A stretch of DNA of 60,039 bases from Isotricha intestinalis (GCA_023807065.1 JAJJLU010003523.1:1-60039), one strand, 5' to 3'. Shown: positions 30,986-41,602, numbered from the stretch's first letter. Program-made: numbers and translations. Notes: generated from the sequence alone by a model not told the origin.

Positions 30986-31639
30986 ATGTCAGGAGTATCA
31001 TATCATTATTTATTAAAATATATAATAATAGGGGATCCTTCAGTAGGTAAAAGTAATCTTTTATTAAAATATGCTCATAATAAATTTACAAATGAATACC
31101 AAGCAACAATTGGAGTAGAATTTGGAGCAAAAAATTTAACAATAAACGGAAAAATATTTAGAATTCAAATATGGGATACAGCAGGACAAGAAAATTTTAA
31201 AAGTATAACAAGAGCTTATTATAAAAATTCAGTTTGTGCTATTATTGCTTATGATATTACTAAAAGAACATCTTTTGAAAATGTTCAAGAATGGATAGAA
31301 GAAGTTAGAAGTCAATCACCTAAACAAATTTTATTAGTTTTGGTTGGAAATAAAATTGATTTAGAAAAAGAAAGAGTTGTTGCTATTGAAGAAGGAAAAA
31401 AATTAGCTCAAGAAAATGATATGATTTTTTTAGAAACATCAGCTTTAACTGGAGAAGGTGTTGATGATGTTTTTAATAAAAGTTGTCAGGATATTTATCA
31501 AAATATTCAAAAAAATTATTATGACTTAAGTGATGAAGCTTGTGGAATTAAAGAAGGAGAAAAAATTAGTGATAATATTGATTTAAGTGCTGATTATGAA
31601 GAAATGAAAAAGAAAAAGAAATGTTGCAATAAAAATTAA
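30986..31639 (+). CDS. RAB2: Rab2-like small GTPase
   Basis: The 217-residue protein carries all G motifs: GDPSVGKS (16-23), Thr41 with IGVEFGA after it, WDTAGQE (63-69), NKID (about 127) and ETSAL (about 154). Rab2 is indicated by IGVEFGAKNLTINGK, by WDTAGQENFKSITRAYYK, and by a tail segment (SDEACGIKEG) corresponding to the NEANGIK block of animal Rab2. It ends CCNKN, a CCXXX prenylation motif. Rab2 acts in ER-Golgi and endolysosomal traffic. The catalytic Gln68 is present, so it should hydrolyse GTP normally. Confidence 0.88.
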   Translation: MSGVSYHYLLKYIIIGDPSVGKSNLLLKYAHNKFTNEYQATIGVEFGAKNLTINGKIFRIQIWDTAGQENFKSITRAYYKNSVCAIIAYDITKRTSFENVQEWIEEVRSQSPKQILLVLVGNKIDLEKERVVAIEEGKKLAQENDMIFLETSALTGEGVDDVFNKSCQDIYQNIQKNYYDLSDEACGIKEGEKISDNIDLSADYEEMKKKKKCCNKN

Positions 31640-31770
31640 AAAATAAATTTCAAATATACTATTATAATTATATAAAAAATATATAATAATTTTTCGAAAA
31701 AATATTTAATATTAATTTATTATTTATTATTATTGTTTTATATGTTTGATAAATTTGAATTATATTTACC

Positions 31771-34700
31771 ATGGAAATTTCAGAGGTTTCAAATAATAAT
31801 TGGCTATCAATATTTGATATCATACATTTTGATGAACAAAATATTAAAAATCCAATAAGTGAACAAGAAAAAAAAGAGAAATGGGTTCCTGATGAAAAAG
31901 CAAATTATTGTTTTAATTGTAATAAAGAATTCTCAGCTTTATTTCAAAGAAAACATCATTGTAGAATTTGTGGTAATATATTTTGTAAAGATTGTGCTAA
32001 TCAAAATATTAATCTTAAATTAAAACAAAATAATATTTGTATTAAAGTCTGTGATAATTGCTTTGAGACTTATAATAAATTTACTTCATTAATGGAAGAT
32101 AATTTAACTCCTCATAAAGATTCAAAAAATAATATTGAAATGAAATTAAGTTTATTTTGTAAAACTTTTGATTTTTATCAAGATGAAGTTAAAAGATTTT
32201 CAGGAATGGATTTAGAAGAAGAAAAAAAATTAAAAATAAAAATCAATGAATCATTTGATATATTACTTAAAATTTTAGTATTTAATGTATTAAATCAAAA
32301 TTTAGGTTTTGAAAAATCAAAAGAATGGACTAGTATAATATATTTATTAGTAAAAGAATCTATAATTTATTTAAGACCATCATCAAGATATTTAAATGAT
32401 TCTCTTGAAATAAATGATTATATTAAAATTAAAATAATTGAAGCTGATAATAAAAAGAAAAGCCAAGTTATTCAAGGTTATGCTTTTCAAAAAAATGTAG
32501 CAAATAAAAAAATGAAAATTGACATTGATAATCCTACTATTTTGTTATTAGACCCAACTGATTTTAAAAAAAATGAAGATTTAAATGAAAAAAAGCTAAG
32601 TGTTCAAAAAGCCTATTTAAAAATAATAAAAAATAAAATTCAAAATTTAAATCCTAATGTTATATTATTTAGTGAAAATTTTCCTCAATCAGAAATTGAC
32701 AATTTTTTAAGTGATAATAATATTAGTATAGTATTTAATGTTAAGAAAAAAGCTTTAAATAATTTAGCAAGATGTACTCAAACTATTCTTTTACCTTCTT
32801 TAAATTTAATTGGTAAAAAAATCCTTTTAGGGAAATGTAAAAAGTTTAAAGTTTTAAAATTTAAAAAAATAACAAATCAAAATAGTGACAATACAAATTT
32901 ACAAAGTAATGATTATAATTTAATGATTTTTGACGGATGTGATAGAAGACTTTATTCTTCTATTTTATTATGTGGTGAAAAATTAGAGGATTTAAAAATT
33001 TTAAAAAATTTATTAAAAAAAACAATATTGCCTACAGCAAGAGATCTTTATTTACAAAAATTTTTAATATACTTTTTTAATCATCAAGCACCAGAACCAA
33101 ATTTACTTCCAAATATAAATTTATTAGAACCAAATAAATCAACTGGGTTATTATTCTTAGATAAAATGTTTAATTTAAAAGAAGAAATTGGAAATATGAA
33201 TAATGAAATTTCAACAAATAATAGTCATTCACTTAAAAAGAAAGAATCAAATGCAATATATATTCAAGGATTTGATGTAGCATTAATCGATAAGGATAGT
33301 TTTACAAATAATTTAGAAATAGTTAAATTAACAATGAGTAGAGATTCTTTTATTAAAACTCATTCTCATGAACAAATTCAAAATAATAATAATGAAATAA
33401 TTAAATTAGCAGATGAAGGAATTATCAAATTGGAAAATAAATTTGGAAGAGAAAGTGATATTCAAAAGAAAGTTGCTACAATATGTGAAAGATCTAAATC
33501 TATAGTTTTACAATATTATAGCAAAGATAAATTATATGATAAACCTTTAGGACAATTTATTTTAGATTTATGTCAACAATCTACTAAACAATGTGATAAT
33601 TGTCATAAAACTTTTGCTCAACATGTTTATTATTTATATAGGAATAAAAGAAGAATCAAAATTTCTATGATTTTAGAAGAAAAAGAATGTGAGATTGATA
33701 AAGTTTTCAAATATATTAATGATTTTAGTGGTGGAAAATTTTCTGTTCAAAAATTTGATAGCGAAGAAGATATTTATAATTTAATTAATTCAGAAATTTA
33801 TACTTATGGCTTTTGTAAAATATGTAACAACATTGTTACTCCTTTAAATAGATTACCTAATGAAATTTTTAATTATTCTTCTACTAAATTCTTTAAAGAT
33901 ATATTTAAAAATCATATAACTATTAATTTTTCTGAGAGAGAAAAATTTAATATAAAAGAAACTTTTCAAATTGGTGATTGTAGACATTTAATATATACTG
34001 ATATTAAAAGAGTTTTTGTCACTAAATTTGGTTCTTGGCAATTTGAATATGAAACTATTCCAAAATATTTTATTATTCCTATGAATTTAAATTCTTTGGT
34101 TAACAATAGTTTTTCTGAAGAAAATTTACTTGATAAATATATAACACATGCTTTTGATACAAGCACTGGAATTATTTCTATATTTAAAAATTATTTAAAT
34201 GTTGAATTGAATGAAATTATAAGAATTAAAGATTTGAAAGAAATGAATATTTTTTCAAATGTTTGTGAATATTTAATTGATGTTATACATTCCATTTCTA
34301 AAAAACTGGTTTATTTTAGTGATAATATGATAAATAAATATTTAGTTAAAGGACAATTTAAATATGACAGCTATGTAAAAGCAATAATTTATATTAAAAG
34401 AATATATTTAAATATAATTCAAATGAAGGTAATTTGTAATAAATTTGAATCTTTAATAGATGATTTAGGTATTGTGTATAATATTTTAATTGGAGAAATT
34501 TCTTCCCAATTTGATGAAAATAGTATAAAAAGAAAAAGAAAGAATTCACAAGAAATATCTAACACTGATAACAATAGAATTTTAAATGAAAATTTAAATT
34601 CAAATGACTTATATAAAGAGGTTTTAAAATGGTTAAATTTTTATGATAATAAACATAATTTATATTCTTGCGAAGTAAATGATATGGATTTATCAAGTTT

Positions 34701-36318
34701 AATTGCTTATGCTTTAACTTCAGATGATTATTATACTTTTTTAAAAAATGGAAAACTTCAATTAAATGAATTAAAATGTGAAAGAAATTCAAGAGAATTA
34801 ATTAAAGATATAATATATAAAAATATAGCACAAAGGAGAATATCAAAACAAATAAATATTTCAAATTTATTATCCAAGTTCAAGAAAGGAAAAACAGACA
34901 AAAAAGCAAATGTTGATAAAGTTTCAGAAGAAGAAGTAATTTTTGATACACTTCTATTATTTGATCAATCAAAGCAAAATTTTATTGAAATGGAAAATCC
35001 AAATAGTACAAATACTAAAATTTTACAACAATTAGAAACCGAATTATTAAATGATAATAGAGAAAAATTTCATTTTTTTGTAAAAAATCAATTAGATAAT
35101 TATTTTTTCCCAGATGAAATTCAAAAAAAAACAATTCCTAATATTAAAAATCATAGAATAAGTTTTCAAAAGAAAATAAAAAAAAAAGCAAAAACAATGG
35201 ATGAAACAAAATCAATAAAATTTCAAAACAATAATAATTTTTTGGTGTTTGAAGAATTTTCAATGGAATTAAAGAAAATAAATGAAAAAATAGAAAAGGC
35301 AATTTTAGAATTTAATAATGTAAAAAATCATTATATAAATATATTAAAACTGGAAAATGAAAAAAATAAAGAATCTCAAAAATTAATACCAGATTTTGAT
35401 AAAATATGTAATTCAAATAGAAAAGAATATATAGAAAATACAATGGAAATTGGAAGTGATTCTGCAGAATATGAATTAGTTGCTTATTTTCCAAGACAAT
35501 TTGAAGCTTTAAGAATTGCTTATTGTGCAACTTTTAATGAATTTATTATATCTATGTCTAAATCTTATGAATGGCAAAATGTTTCTGGTGGAAAATCAAA
35601 AGCTACTTTTTCTAAGTCTATTGATCAAAAATATATTTTAAAATATGTTTCTAAATCTGAATTTAAGATGTTTATTGATAATTGCAATCAATATTTTCAT
35701 CATAATGCTAAATATTTATTTCATAAAATGCCAAGTGCTCTTGCTAAAATTCTAGGAGCTTATAAAATTAAATTTAAAAAAGCAAAAGAATCAAAAATTG
35801 ATAAATATTATATTTTACTTATGGAAAATTTATATTATGGTATGAAAACATATAAAAATGATACAAAATCAACAAATAAAAGAAAAATAAAAATATATGA
35901 TTTAAAAGGATCTAAATTAAACAGATACATTCCAAAAATTGAACAAATTCAAGGAAAAGTTTTATTAGATACAAATTATTTAGAAGATTATAATGGAGAA
36001 CCAATTGCAGTAGATATGAATGTTTATAAAGTTTTTAGATCTGCTATTCATAATGATAGTTTAGTATTAACTAAAATGAATGTTATTGATTATTCTTTAT
36101 TATTAATTTTAGATGAGACAGAAAAAGATAATAATGGCTTAAGCTTAATTAAATTAGGAATAATAGATTATACTAGAAAATATACTTGGGATAAACAACT
36201 CGAAAGTTTTGGAAAAATTTTAATGAATGGAATAAGTGTAAAACCTACAATAATAAATCCTGAAGCATATCGAACTAGATTTATGAAAGAAATAGAAAAA
36301 TATTTAATTGGTGTATAG
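31771..36318 (+). CDS. FAB1: FYVE-domain phosphatidylinositol-3-phosphate 5-kinase (Fab1/PIKfyve)
   Basis: The 1,515-residue enzyme makes PI(3,5)P2 on endosomes and vacuoles. The FYVE finger is at 38-101, with the WxPD start, the eight zinc cysteines (47, 50, 64, 67, 72, 75, 94, 97) and RKHHCRIC for PI3P binding. The middle holds a TCP1/Cpn60-like region (about 230-450, with ILLLDPTD and GKCKKFKV) and a Cys-rich segment with QQSTKQCDNCHKTF (about 600). The C-terminal PIPK domain (about 1255-1512) has IYDLKGSKLNR (about 1375), NVIDYSLLL (about 1430) and LGIIDYT (about 1464), matching the catalytic motifs. The gene ends with TAG. The order FYVE, chaperonin-like and PIP kinase is diagnostic for Fab1. 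Confidence 0.93.
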   Translation: MEISEVSNNNWLSIFDIIHFDEQNIKNPISEQEKKEKWVPDEKANYCFNCNKEFSALFQRKHHCRICGNIFCKDCANQNINLKLKQNNICIKVCDNCFETYNKFTSLMEDNLTPHKDSKNNIEMKLSLFCKTFDFYQDEVKRFSGMDLEEEKKLKIKINESFDILLKILVFNVLNQNLGFEKSKEWTSIIYLLVKESIIYLRPSSRYLNDSLEINDYIKIKIIEADNKKKSQVIQGYAFQKNVANKKMKIDIDNPTILLLDPTDFKKNEDLNEKKLSVQKAYLKIIKNKIQNLNPNVILFSENFPQSEIDNFLSDNNISIVFNVKKKALNNLARCTQTILLPSLNLIGKKILLGKCKKFKVLKFKKITNQNSDNTNLQSNDYNLMIFDGCDRRLYSSILLCGEKLEDLKILKNLLKKTILPTARDLYLQKFLIYFFNHQAPEPNLLPNINLLEPNKSTGLLFLDKMFNLKEEIGNMNNEISTNNSHSLKKKESNAIYIQGFDVALIDKDSFTNNLEIVKLTMSRDSFIKTHSHEQIQNNNNEIIKLADEGIIKLENKFGRESDIQKKVATICERSKSIVLQYYSKDKLYDKPLGQFILDLCQQSTKQCDNCHKTFAQHVYYLYRNKRRIKISMILEEKECEIDKVFKYINDFSGGKFSVQKFDSEEDIYNLINSEIYTYGFCKICNNIVTPLNRLPNEIFNYSSTKFFKDIFKNHITINFSEREKFNIKETFQIGDCRHLIYTDIKRVFVTKFGSWQFEYETIPKYFIIPMNLNSLVNNSFSEENLLDKYITHAFDTSTGIISIFKNYLNVELNEIIRIKDLKEMNIFSNVCEYLIDVIHSISKKLVYFSDNMINKYLVKGQFKYDSYVKAIIYIKRIYLNIIQMKVICNKFESLIDDLGIVYNILIGEISSQFDENSIKRKRKNSQEISNTDNNRILNENLNSNDLYKEVLKWLNFYDNKHNLYSCEVNDMDLSSLIAYALTSDDYYTFLKNGKLQLNELKCERNSRELIKDIIYKNIAQRRISKQINISNLLSKFKKGKTDKKANVDKVSEEEVIFDTLLLFDQSKQNFIEMENPNSTNTKILQQLETELLNDNREKFHFFVKNQLDNYFFPDEIQKKTIPNIKNHRISFQKKIKKKAKTMDETKSIKFQNNNNFLVFEEFSMELKKINEKIEKAILEFNNVKNHYINILKLENEKNKESQKLIPDFDKICNSNRKEYIENTMEIGSDSAEYELVAYFPRQFEALRIAYCATFNEFIISMSKSYEWQNVSGGKSKATFSKSIDQKYILKYVSKSEFKMFIDNCNQYFHHNAKYLFHKMPSALAKILGAYKIKFKKAKESKIDKYYILLMENLYYGMKTYKNDTKSTNKRKIKIYDLKGSKLNRYIPKIEQIQGKVLLDTNYLEDYNGEPIAVDMNVYKVFRSAIHNDSLVLTKMNVIDYSLLLILDETEKDNNGLSLIKLGIIDYTRKYTWDKQLESFGKILMNGISVKPTIINPEAYRTRFMKEIEKYLIGV

Positions 36319-36413
36319 ATATTTCTTAAAATAAATTTTTTGAAAATATAAAGATAAATAATTAAAACGTATTATTTTAATTTTTGATATATTAAAAAAG
36401 CAATATTCTTTTT

Positions 36414-37091
36414 TTAATAATTTTCAATTTCTTCTAAAGCCATTTTTAAATATTTTTCAGCAATATTATCAGTTTCGTTAGGAAATAGTTCTTTAGCCTT
36501 TAAAAAAGCATCTCTTGCTTTAACATGTCTTCCTTTTTTAAAATAGCAAATTCCCATTCTATTATAAATTGAAAAGGAAGGAACATCTTCAATTGCTTTT
36601 TGACAATCAGTAATACAATCATCAATATCTTGACTAGTATATCTAGATAAAGTTAATTGATCATAAAATTTTCCTTTGGTTTTTTTTTGTTCTTCTTTAT
36701 CTTTTTCTTCTACAGTTTCATTTTTAATTTTTTCTAAAGCTTCATTACATTTATCAATCGATTCAATAAATTTATTTTCATCCATTAATTTTTTAGCTTC
36801 TTTTAAATCATTTTCATATTTTGCAAAAGGTGAAACATTAAAAGAATTCATTTTTACATTTCCAGAAGTAAATTGTTCTTTTAATTTATTTAATTCATCA
36901 TCACTTGCGTTTTTCATTTTATCTACAAATCCTCTTATAATAGAAGGATCTAAATCAATTCCAAAAGCTTTCATTGAATTTTTTATTTGATCATCTGACA
37001 TTCCACTAAACATATTTAACATCATTTTTAATTGAGCTGGATCCATTTTTGATGGATCAAAACCTGCTCCCATTCCTGGCATTCCATTCAT
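36414..37091 (-). CDS. TPR-containing co-chaperone-like protein
   Basis: The 225-residue protein has a Met-rich N terminus (GMPGMGAGF) followed by an STI1-like helical module (DPAQLKMMLNMFSGMSDD, about 15-35), a linker, and tetratricopeptide helices from about 95 to 215 (ENKFIESIDKCNEALEKIK, then IYNRMGICYFKKGRHVKARD). The layout resembles Hsp70/Hsp90-interacting TPR proteins such as OEP61/Sti1 relatives. The clamp residues for EEVD binding cannot be judged with confidence. It is convergent with FAB1, with 95 bases between the stop codons. Confidence 0.65.
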   Translation of the reverse strand: MNGMPGMGAGFDPSKMDPAQLKMMLNMFSGMSDDQIKNSMKAFGIDLDPSIIRGFVDKMKNASDDELNKLKEQFTSGNVKMNSFNVSPFAKYENDLKEAKKLMDENKFIESIDKCNEALEKIKNETVEEKDKEEQKKTKGKFYDQLTLSRYTSQDIDDCITDCQKAIEDVPSFSIYNRMGICYFKKGRHVKARDAFLKAKELFPNETDNIAEKYLKMALEEIENY

Positions 37092-37310
37092 TTTTTATAA
37101 ATTAATTATTGATGTTAAAAAAGAACTTTTATATAATTGAAATAGAATATTCTTTTTATTATTATTATATTTTTTTAATCAATTTTACCAATTATTACTT
37201 TAATAATATATTATATTTTTTAAATTGAAATTTTAATTTTTTATAAGTGTTTGGTTTATTTTTTTTAATAAAATTTTCAATATTTGTTTAATTATTAATT
37301 TATTTTTTTA

Positions 37311-38432
37311 ATGAAATATTTTTTTATTCCTTTTTTTTTGGTGATTTTATGTTTGACAACAATTTTTACAAAAAATCTTCAAGTCCAAAAAGTTGGAGAA
37401 TATTTCCATTTAATAATTAATTCAACATGTGTTGGAATTATAGATTTTTCTTCAAATATTTCATATATCCAATTCAAAAAAGATGTGAGTGTTACTAATA
37501 AAGAAAATTTCTTAGACGGAGAAATGGTAATAGTAATAAATTCTAAAGGAGGAAATAAAACAAATTTTTTTAATTTAGGAATTAATGTTACAGAAACAAT
37601 TGGTGTTTATAATATTTCTTCTTCACAATATAAAAATAATTCTATAAAATTTTTAATTGGATTAGGAATGGGTTCTGAATTTTATAATAAAAGTTATTCT
37701 TTAAACAAGATAAATAATGATATATATAATTTATCATTTGATACTAATCCTCCGCAAGATATAGATAATTTTAATTTTAATGAAAATAAAACTTTAACTA
37801 ATATCCAACTTTTTATTAATACTTATTCTGTTTTAAATATTCATCTAAATATTACATTTTCTCTTACTAAAAACAAATTTTTTTTTATTAATGAATTTTA
37901 TGAATGGTATACTAAATTAATTAATAAGACATTTTCAATCAATAGTCAAAATTTTTTTCACATAAAAGAAACATATTTAGCAAGTTTAGATAGAATTGGA
38001 CTAAAAATAAATAATTCAATATATTATTTTTCTATAAATGAATTATTTAAAGTTTCTAAAAATGAAAAAAATAAAGAATATGATTTAAATATTGATTTTA
38101 TTAGAAGCAATGATTTCAATATAATTTTGGGAATGGAATTTTTTTTAAAATACGATTATTTTTATATTAATTATATAGATAAAAAAATATATTTAGGAGG
38201 GAAATCACATTATTTGAATTATTCTAAATATAAAAATTCAATTATTTTAATTAATAATTATAATGAATTAAATAATTATATTATAGATAAGGATAAGGCA
38301 GGTCAAAGATATTTTATCCTAATATTTTTTTCACAATTAATTTCTCTTGGGATTATAGTATTTTTTTACTTTCAAATTAAGTTGAATAATAAAAAATCAT
38401 TTAAAAAATCTCAGAATAAAAGCGATGAATAA
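37311..38432 (+). CDS. Type I membrane protein with degenerate pepsin-like aspartic protease fold
   Basis: The 373-residue protein starts with a signal peptide (hydrophobic residues about 3-20) and has a C-terminal membrane helix (about 332-355) with a Lys-rich cytosolic tail. Many Asn-X-Ser/Thr sites suggest a lumenal or surface domain. The lumenal part recalls pepsin-type proteases: IIDFSSNISYI (43-53) sits where DTGSS is expected, FLIGLGMGSEF and IYNLSF follow, and ILGMEFFLKYDYFYIN near the end matches the LGD-x-FL-x-x-YY block. The first Asp (45) is kept but Thr-Gly is Phe-Ser. No second catalytic DTG/DSG is visible. It is therefore probably an inactive pseudoprotease; the family assignment is an inference from these patterns. 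Confidence 0.6.
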   Translation: MKYFFIPFFLVILCLTTIFTKNLQVQKVGEYFHLIINSTCVGIIDFSSNISYIQFKKDVSVTNKENFLDGEMVIVINSKGGNKTNFFNLGINVTETIGVYNISSSQYKNNSIKFLIGLGMGSEFYNKSYSLNKINNDIYNLSFDTNPPQDIDNFNFNENKTLTNIQLFINTYSVLNIHLNITFSLTKNKFFFINEFYEWYTKLINKTFSINSQNFFHIKETYLASLDRIGLKINNSIYYFSINELFKVSKNEKNKEYDLNIDFIRSNDFNIILGMEFFLKYDYFYINYIDKKIYLGGKSHYLNYSKYKNSIILINNYNELNNYIIDKDKAGQRYFILIFFSQLISLGIIVFFYFQIKLNNKKSFKKSQNKSDE

Positions 38433-38498
38433 TTCATATATTTTCATAATAATAATATAAAATATCATAATTAATTTAAAATAATATAAAAAATAGAT

Positions 38499-39185
38499 TT
38501 AATTTTTATTTTTATTTTTTCCTCCACAACAATTTTTCTTTTTATTATTAAATTCATTTTGTTGTTTATTATTAGGTTGAATGACAATATGATTATCTCC
38601 AATTTGACTATCATTTCCAATATTTATACCACCATCATAAAAACTTCTTGTAATAACATCAAATAATCTTTTAATACCTTCTCCACTAATTGCACTAGTT
38701 TCAACATAAACTAAATCATTATCTTTTGCAAATTTTTCGGCTTCTTCAATGTTAACTTGTCTATTATTATTTAAATCAATTTTATTTCCACATAATACAA
38801 TAAAAACTCCTTCTTGAACATGATTTTTAATATCTTCAAGCCATTTTGTCAATGAATTAAAAGAATTTTTTGAAGTAATATCAAATGTTAATATTATTGA
38901 ATTTGCATTTTTTAGATATGATGGAATTAAAGATTTAAATCTTTCTTGTCCTGCAGTGTCCCACATTATTAATCTTATTGTTTTATCTTCTAAAAAAACA
39001 TTTTTTGTTAAAAAATCAATTCCTACTGTTGGCGCATAATCTTCTTCTACTGCTTCATATTTATATTTTGATAATATTGATGTTTTTCCTACATGTTGAT
39101 CACCTATTATTACAATTTTATAATTTTCTATTTGGGATGCTGAACCTGATTCATTAACTATTATATTATTTGATAAAGTTTGCAT
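38499..39185 (-). CDS. RAB6: Rab6-like small GTPase with unusual C terminus
   Basis: The 228-residue GTPase has GDQHVGKT (28-35), Thr53 in switch I, WDTAGQERFKSLIPSY (75-90, the Rab6 signature), NKIDL and ETSAI. Rab6 acts at the Golgi and in retrograde traffic. An extra N-terminal extension of about 20 residues precedes the G domain. The C terminus is Asn/Lys-rich and contains NCCGG followed by eight more residues (ending in KNKNKN) before the stop, so the double Cys is not at a standard geranylgeranylation position (CC, CXC or CCXXX at the very end). Either an end-of-gene shift hides the real terminus or the tail is cut or modified differently. It is convergent with the pseudoprotease gene. 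Confidence 0.85.
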   Translation of the reverse strand: MQTLSNNIIVNESGSASQIENYKIVIIGDQHVGKTSILSKYKYEAVEEDYAPTVGIDFLTKNVFLEDKTIRLIMWDTAGQERFKSLIPSYLKNANSIILTFDITSKNSFNSLTKWLEDIKNHVQEGVFIVLCGNKIDLNNNRQVNIEEAEKFAKDNDLVYVETSAISGEGIKRLFDVITRSFYDGGINIGNDSQIGDNHIVIQPNNKQQNEFNNKKKNCCGGKNKNKN

Positions 39186-39319
39186 TATTCCTTAATAAAT
39201 ATTAATTTCATTTAAATAAATATAAAATTTATAAATAAAGAAATTCTATAATATTAATTTTAATTTTTTATATTGAATTATTTAGTAAAAGTTCATAACA
39301 ATAAAATTATTATTGATAA

Positions 39320-41416
39320 ATGTCTTATCGAATTTGGATATCTACATTAGTTAATTATTTTACAACAATTAAAGAAGTTGATGCCCAAATTGAAGAAATT
39401 CGTTATGAATTATGTCAGAATCAAAATTTTATTCCAAAAGCACTTTTTAATTCTATTGATTTAGAACATAAAAATTACATTACTCTAAATGACTTTAGAA
39501 TATATTTAAATAATCATCATCTTAATTTTGAAGAACAGTGTTTAAGAAGATTAATTCATAACTTTGATAAAGACAAAGATTTTTCAATTAATTATCAAGA
39601 ATTTCTTGGTTTAATTTTAACTAAATCAAATTCTTCTCTTGCAAAAAATGTAAGCCAGAGAATAATTCAAAATGAAAATTATAGAATTGATTCATCTATT
39701 GAAAATGCATTTATTCAATTATTACAATTAGAATTAAATTTAGTTAAAACTCTTTCGAAAATTGCAGATGATATAAAATATTCAAATAATTTTACCACAT
39801 ATGAAGCATTTCTAGCAATAACAAAAGATGAAAAATATATCACTTATGAAAATTTAGGCGAGTTTTTAAGAGATTATAAAATTAATATTGATAGTTATGG
39901 ACCCTATAATTTAATGTGTAGATTAGATGCTGATGGTGATGGTAAAATTTCATACCAAGAATTTATAGATATATTCTTTCCTTATAAAGATAATTATTCA
40001 ATTTCTGATACTCAAATTAAAAAAGATGTAATAAATAATTATACAATTAACGAGGATTCTAATATTATTTTAAATCCAAATCCATTTGTTATTTCTGATA
40101 ATTTACCTTTTCAAGACCATATGAATAATATCCAAAATAATGCATTAGATAGTAGTCAAAATATTCAATCCACATATAAAACGGTAAAATCAACTAGATT
40201 AAAAAATAGTCCTTCAAATATTATTAATAGAATAAACAAAAATTATAAAAAAGTTGAAACTGTAAATTATAAATTAAATAATCCAAAAAAAGAATTTTTG
40301 TATAATAATCCGTGTAATAATGAGTTTAATTATAAAAAAGGATTAAATAAGCAGGCTCGGAATTCAAGTATGGATAATACTTTAAGAAGTACATTTGAGA
40401 ATTCATTCAACAATCCATCACCATATAAAAATAGGAATTATAATCAAATATCATTATCTAAAAATCAATTGAATAATATTTATACTATTAATTATTCTCC
40501 TGTAAAAAATGATTTAAATAGTTCAAGTGGATTTAACGTTGATGGTTGTGACGAAGTATATATGAATAAATTAAGAACTTATGTGTCTCCTATGAAAAAT
40601 AATAATAATTATTTAAATAATAGAATGAATAATACATTTAGTGAAGCTTATTTTACTAGAAGTCCAAAATATAATCCAAATAGAACAAATATTTTAAAAT
40701 CTCCTAAAAGTAATATACCAAATTTAAATAATAGTAATTATAATAATTTAAATCAATCTGAAAGTGCTTTAAGTGATTTACTTTTTGATATTATTACTCA
40801 AGAAAATAATATTGAAAATTGTAAGACTAATCTTGCATATTGTAATGATGCAAATTTAACAGATTTATTTCAATTTTTTGATTATTCACAAAGAAATGGA
40901 ATTTCTCCAATTGATTTAATTCAAAGTTTAAAAGAAGTTGATTTATTTATTTCTAATGAAGATGCAAATATTATATTTCAAAAATATGATAAGAATGGTA
41001 ATGGTATTTTAGATTATGAAGAATTTTGCGATATGATTTTACCAAAAAAATTCAAAGATGCAAAATTACTTAGTGAGAGATGTCCTCCTGATTCATTTAA
41101 TGGATTTTCTCCTGACACAAAAAATAAAATTTCAAATGTTTTTAAATCAATAATAAATGGTGAAAAATCAATAGATAATTATAGAAGAAAATTAACATGT
41201 TTACCATGTTCTTCCCCTTCGGATTTATTTAATATGATTAATAGAAATTCTTGTCCTGGAATTTATAAGGAAGACCTTGTTTGTTTATTAGAAAAAAATT
41301 GTAAATTTCTTCAACCTTTTGAAACTGAAATTTTAATTGATAGATTTGATAAAAATCAAGACGGAATGATTAGCTATAATGAATTTGCTGATGAAATTTG
41401 CCCTAAAATGAAATAA
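39320..41416 (+). CDS. Large EF-hand protein with four EF-hand pairs
   Basis: The 698-residue protein contains four pairs of EF-hand motifs, in each of which the first hand is worn and the second canonical. Canonical loops are DKDKDFSINYQEF (about 84), DADGDGKISYQEF (about 203), DKNGNGILDYEEF (about 557) and DKNQDGMISYNEF (about 677). A long Asn/Ser-rich, probably disordered segment (about 240-485) separates the second pair from the third. No catalytic domain is present, so it is likely a Ca2+-responsive structural or adaptor protein. Proteins of this style are common in ciliates, but no orthologue is recognised. Confidence 0.8.
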   Translation: MSYRIWISTLVNYFTTIKEVDAQIEEIRYELCQNQNFIPKALFNSIDLEHKNYITLNDFRIYLNNHHLNFEEQCLRRLIHNFDKDKDFSINYQEFLGLILTKSNSSLAKNVSQRIIQNENYRIDSSIENAFIQLLQLELNLVKTLSKIADDIKYSNNFTTYEAFLAITKDEKYITYENLGEFLRDYKINIDSYGPYNLMCRLDADGDGKISYQEFIDIFFPYKDNYSISDTQIKKDVINNYTINEDSNIILNPNPFVISDNLPFQDHMNNIQNNALDSSQNIQSTYKTVKSTRLKNSPSNIINRINKNYKKVETVNYKLNNPKKEFLYNNPCNNEFNYKKGLNKQARNSSMDNTLRSTFENSFNNPSPYKNRNYNQISLSKNQLNNIYTINYSPVKNDLNSSSGFNVDGCDEVYMNKLRTYVSPMKNNNNYLNNRMNNTFSEAYFTRSPKYNPNRTNILKSPKSNIPNLNNSNYNNLNQSESALSDLLFDIITQENNIENCKTNLAYCNDANLTDLFQFFDYSQRNGISPIDLIQSLKEVDLFISNEDANIIFQKYDKNGNGILDYEEFCDMILPKKFKDAKLLSERCPPDSFNGFSPDTKNKISNVFKSIINGEKSIDNYRRKLTCLPCSSPSDLFNMINRNSCPGIYKEDLVCLLEKNCKFLQPFETEILIDRFDKNQDGMISYNEFADEICPKMK

Positions 41417-41602
41417 TAAATATAAATAAATAATGTAAATAAAGAGTCTTATTATTTTTTTTGGAAAAATGTGATAAAAAAATAATAATTAGTATATTAA
41501 ATATAATTACATTTAAAAAATTAAAAAAAAAAAACAACATGAATAAAAGATTGTAGAACAATAAAATATTCTTTTTTTAATATTAATAAAAATCAAACTT
41601 CT

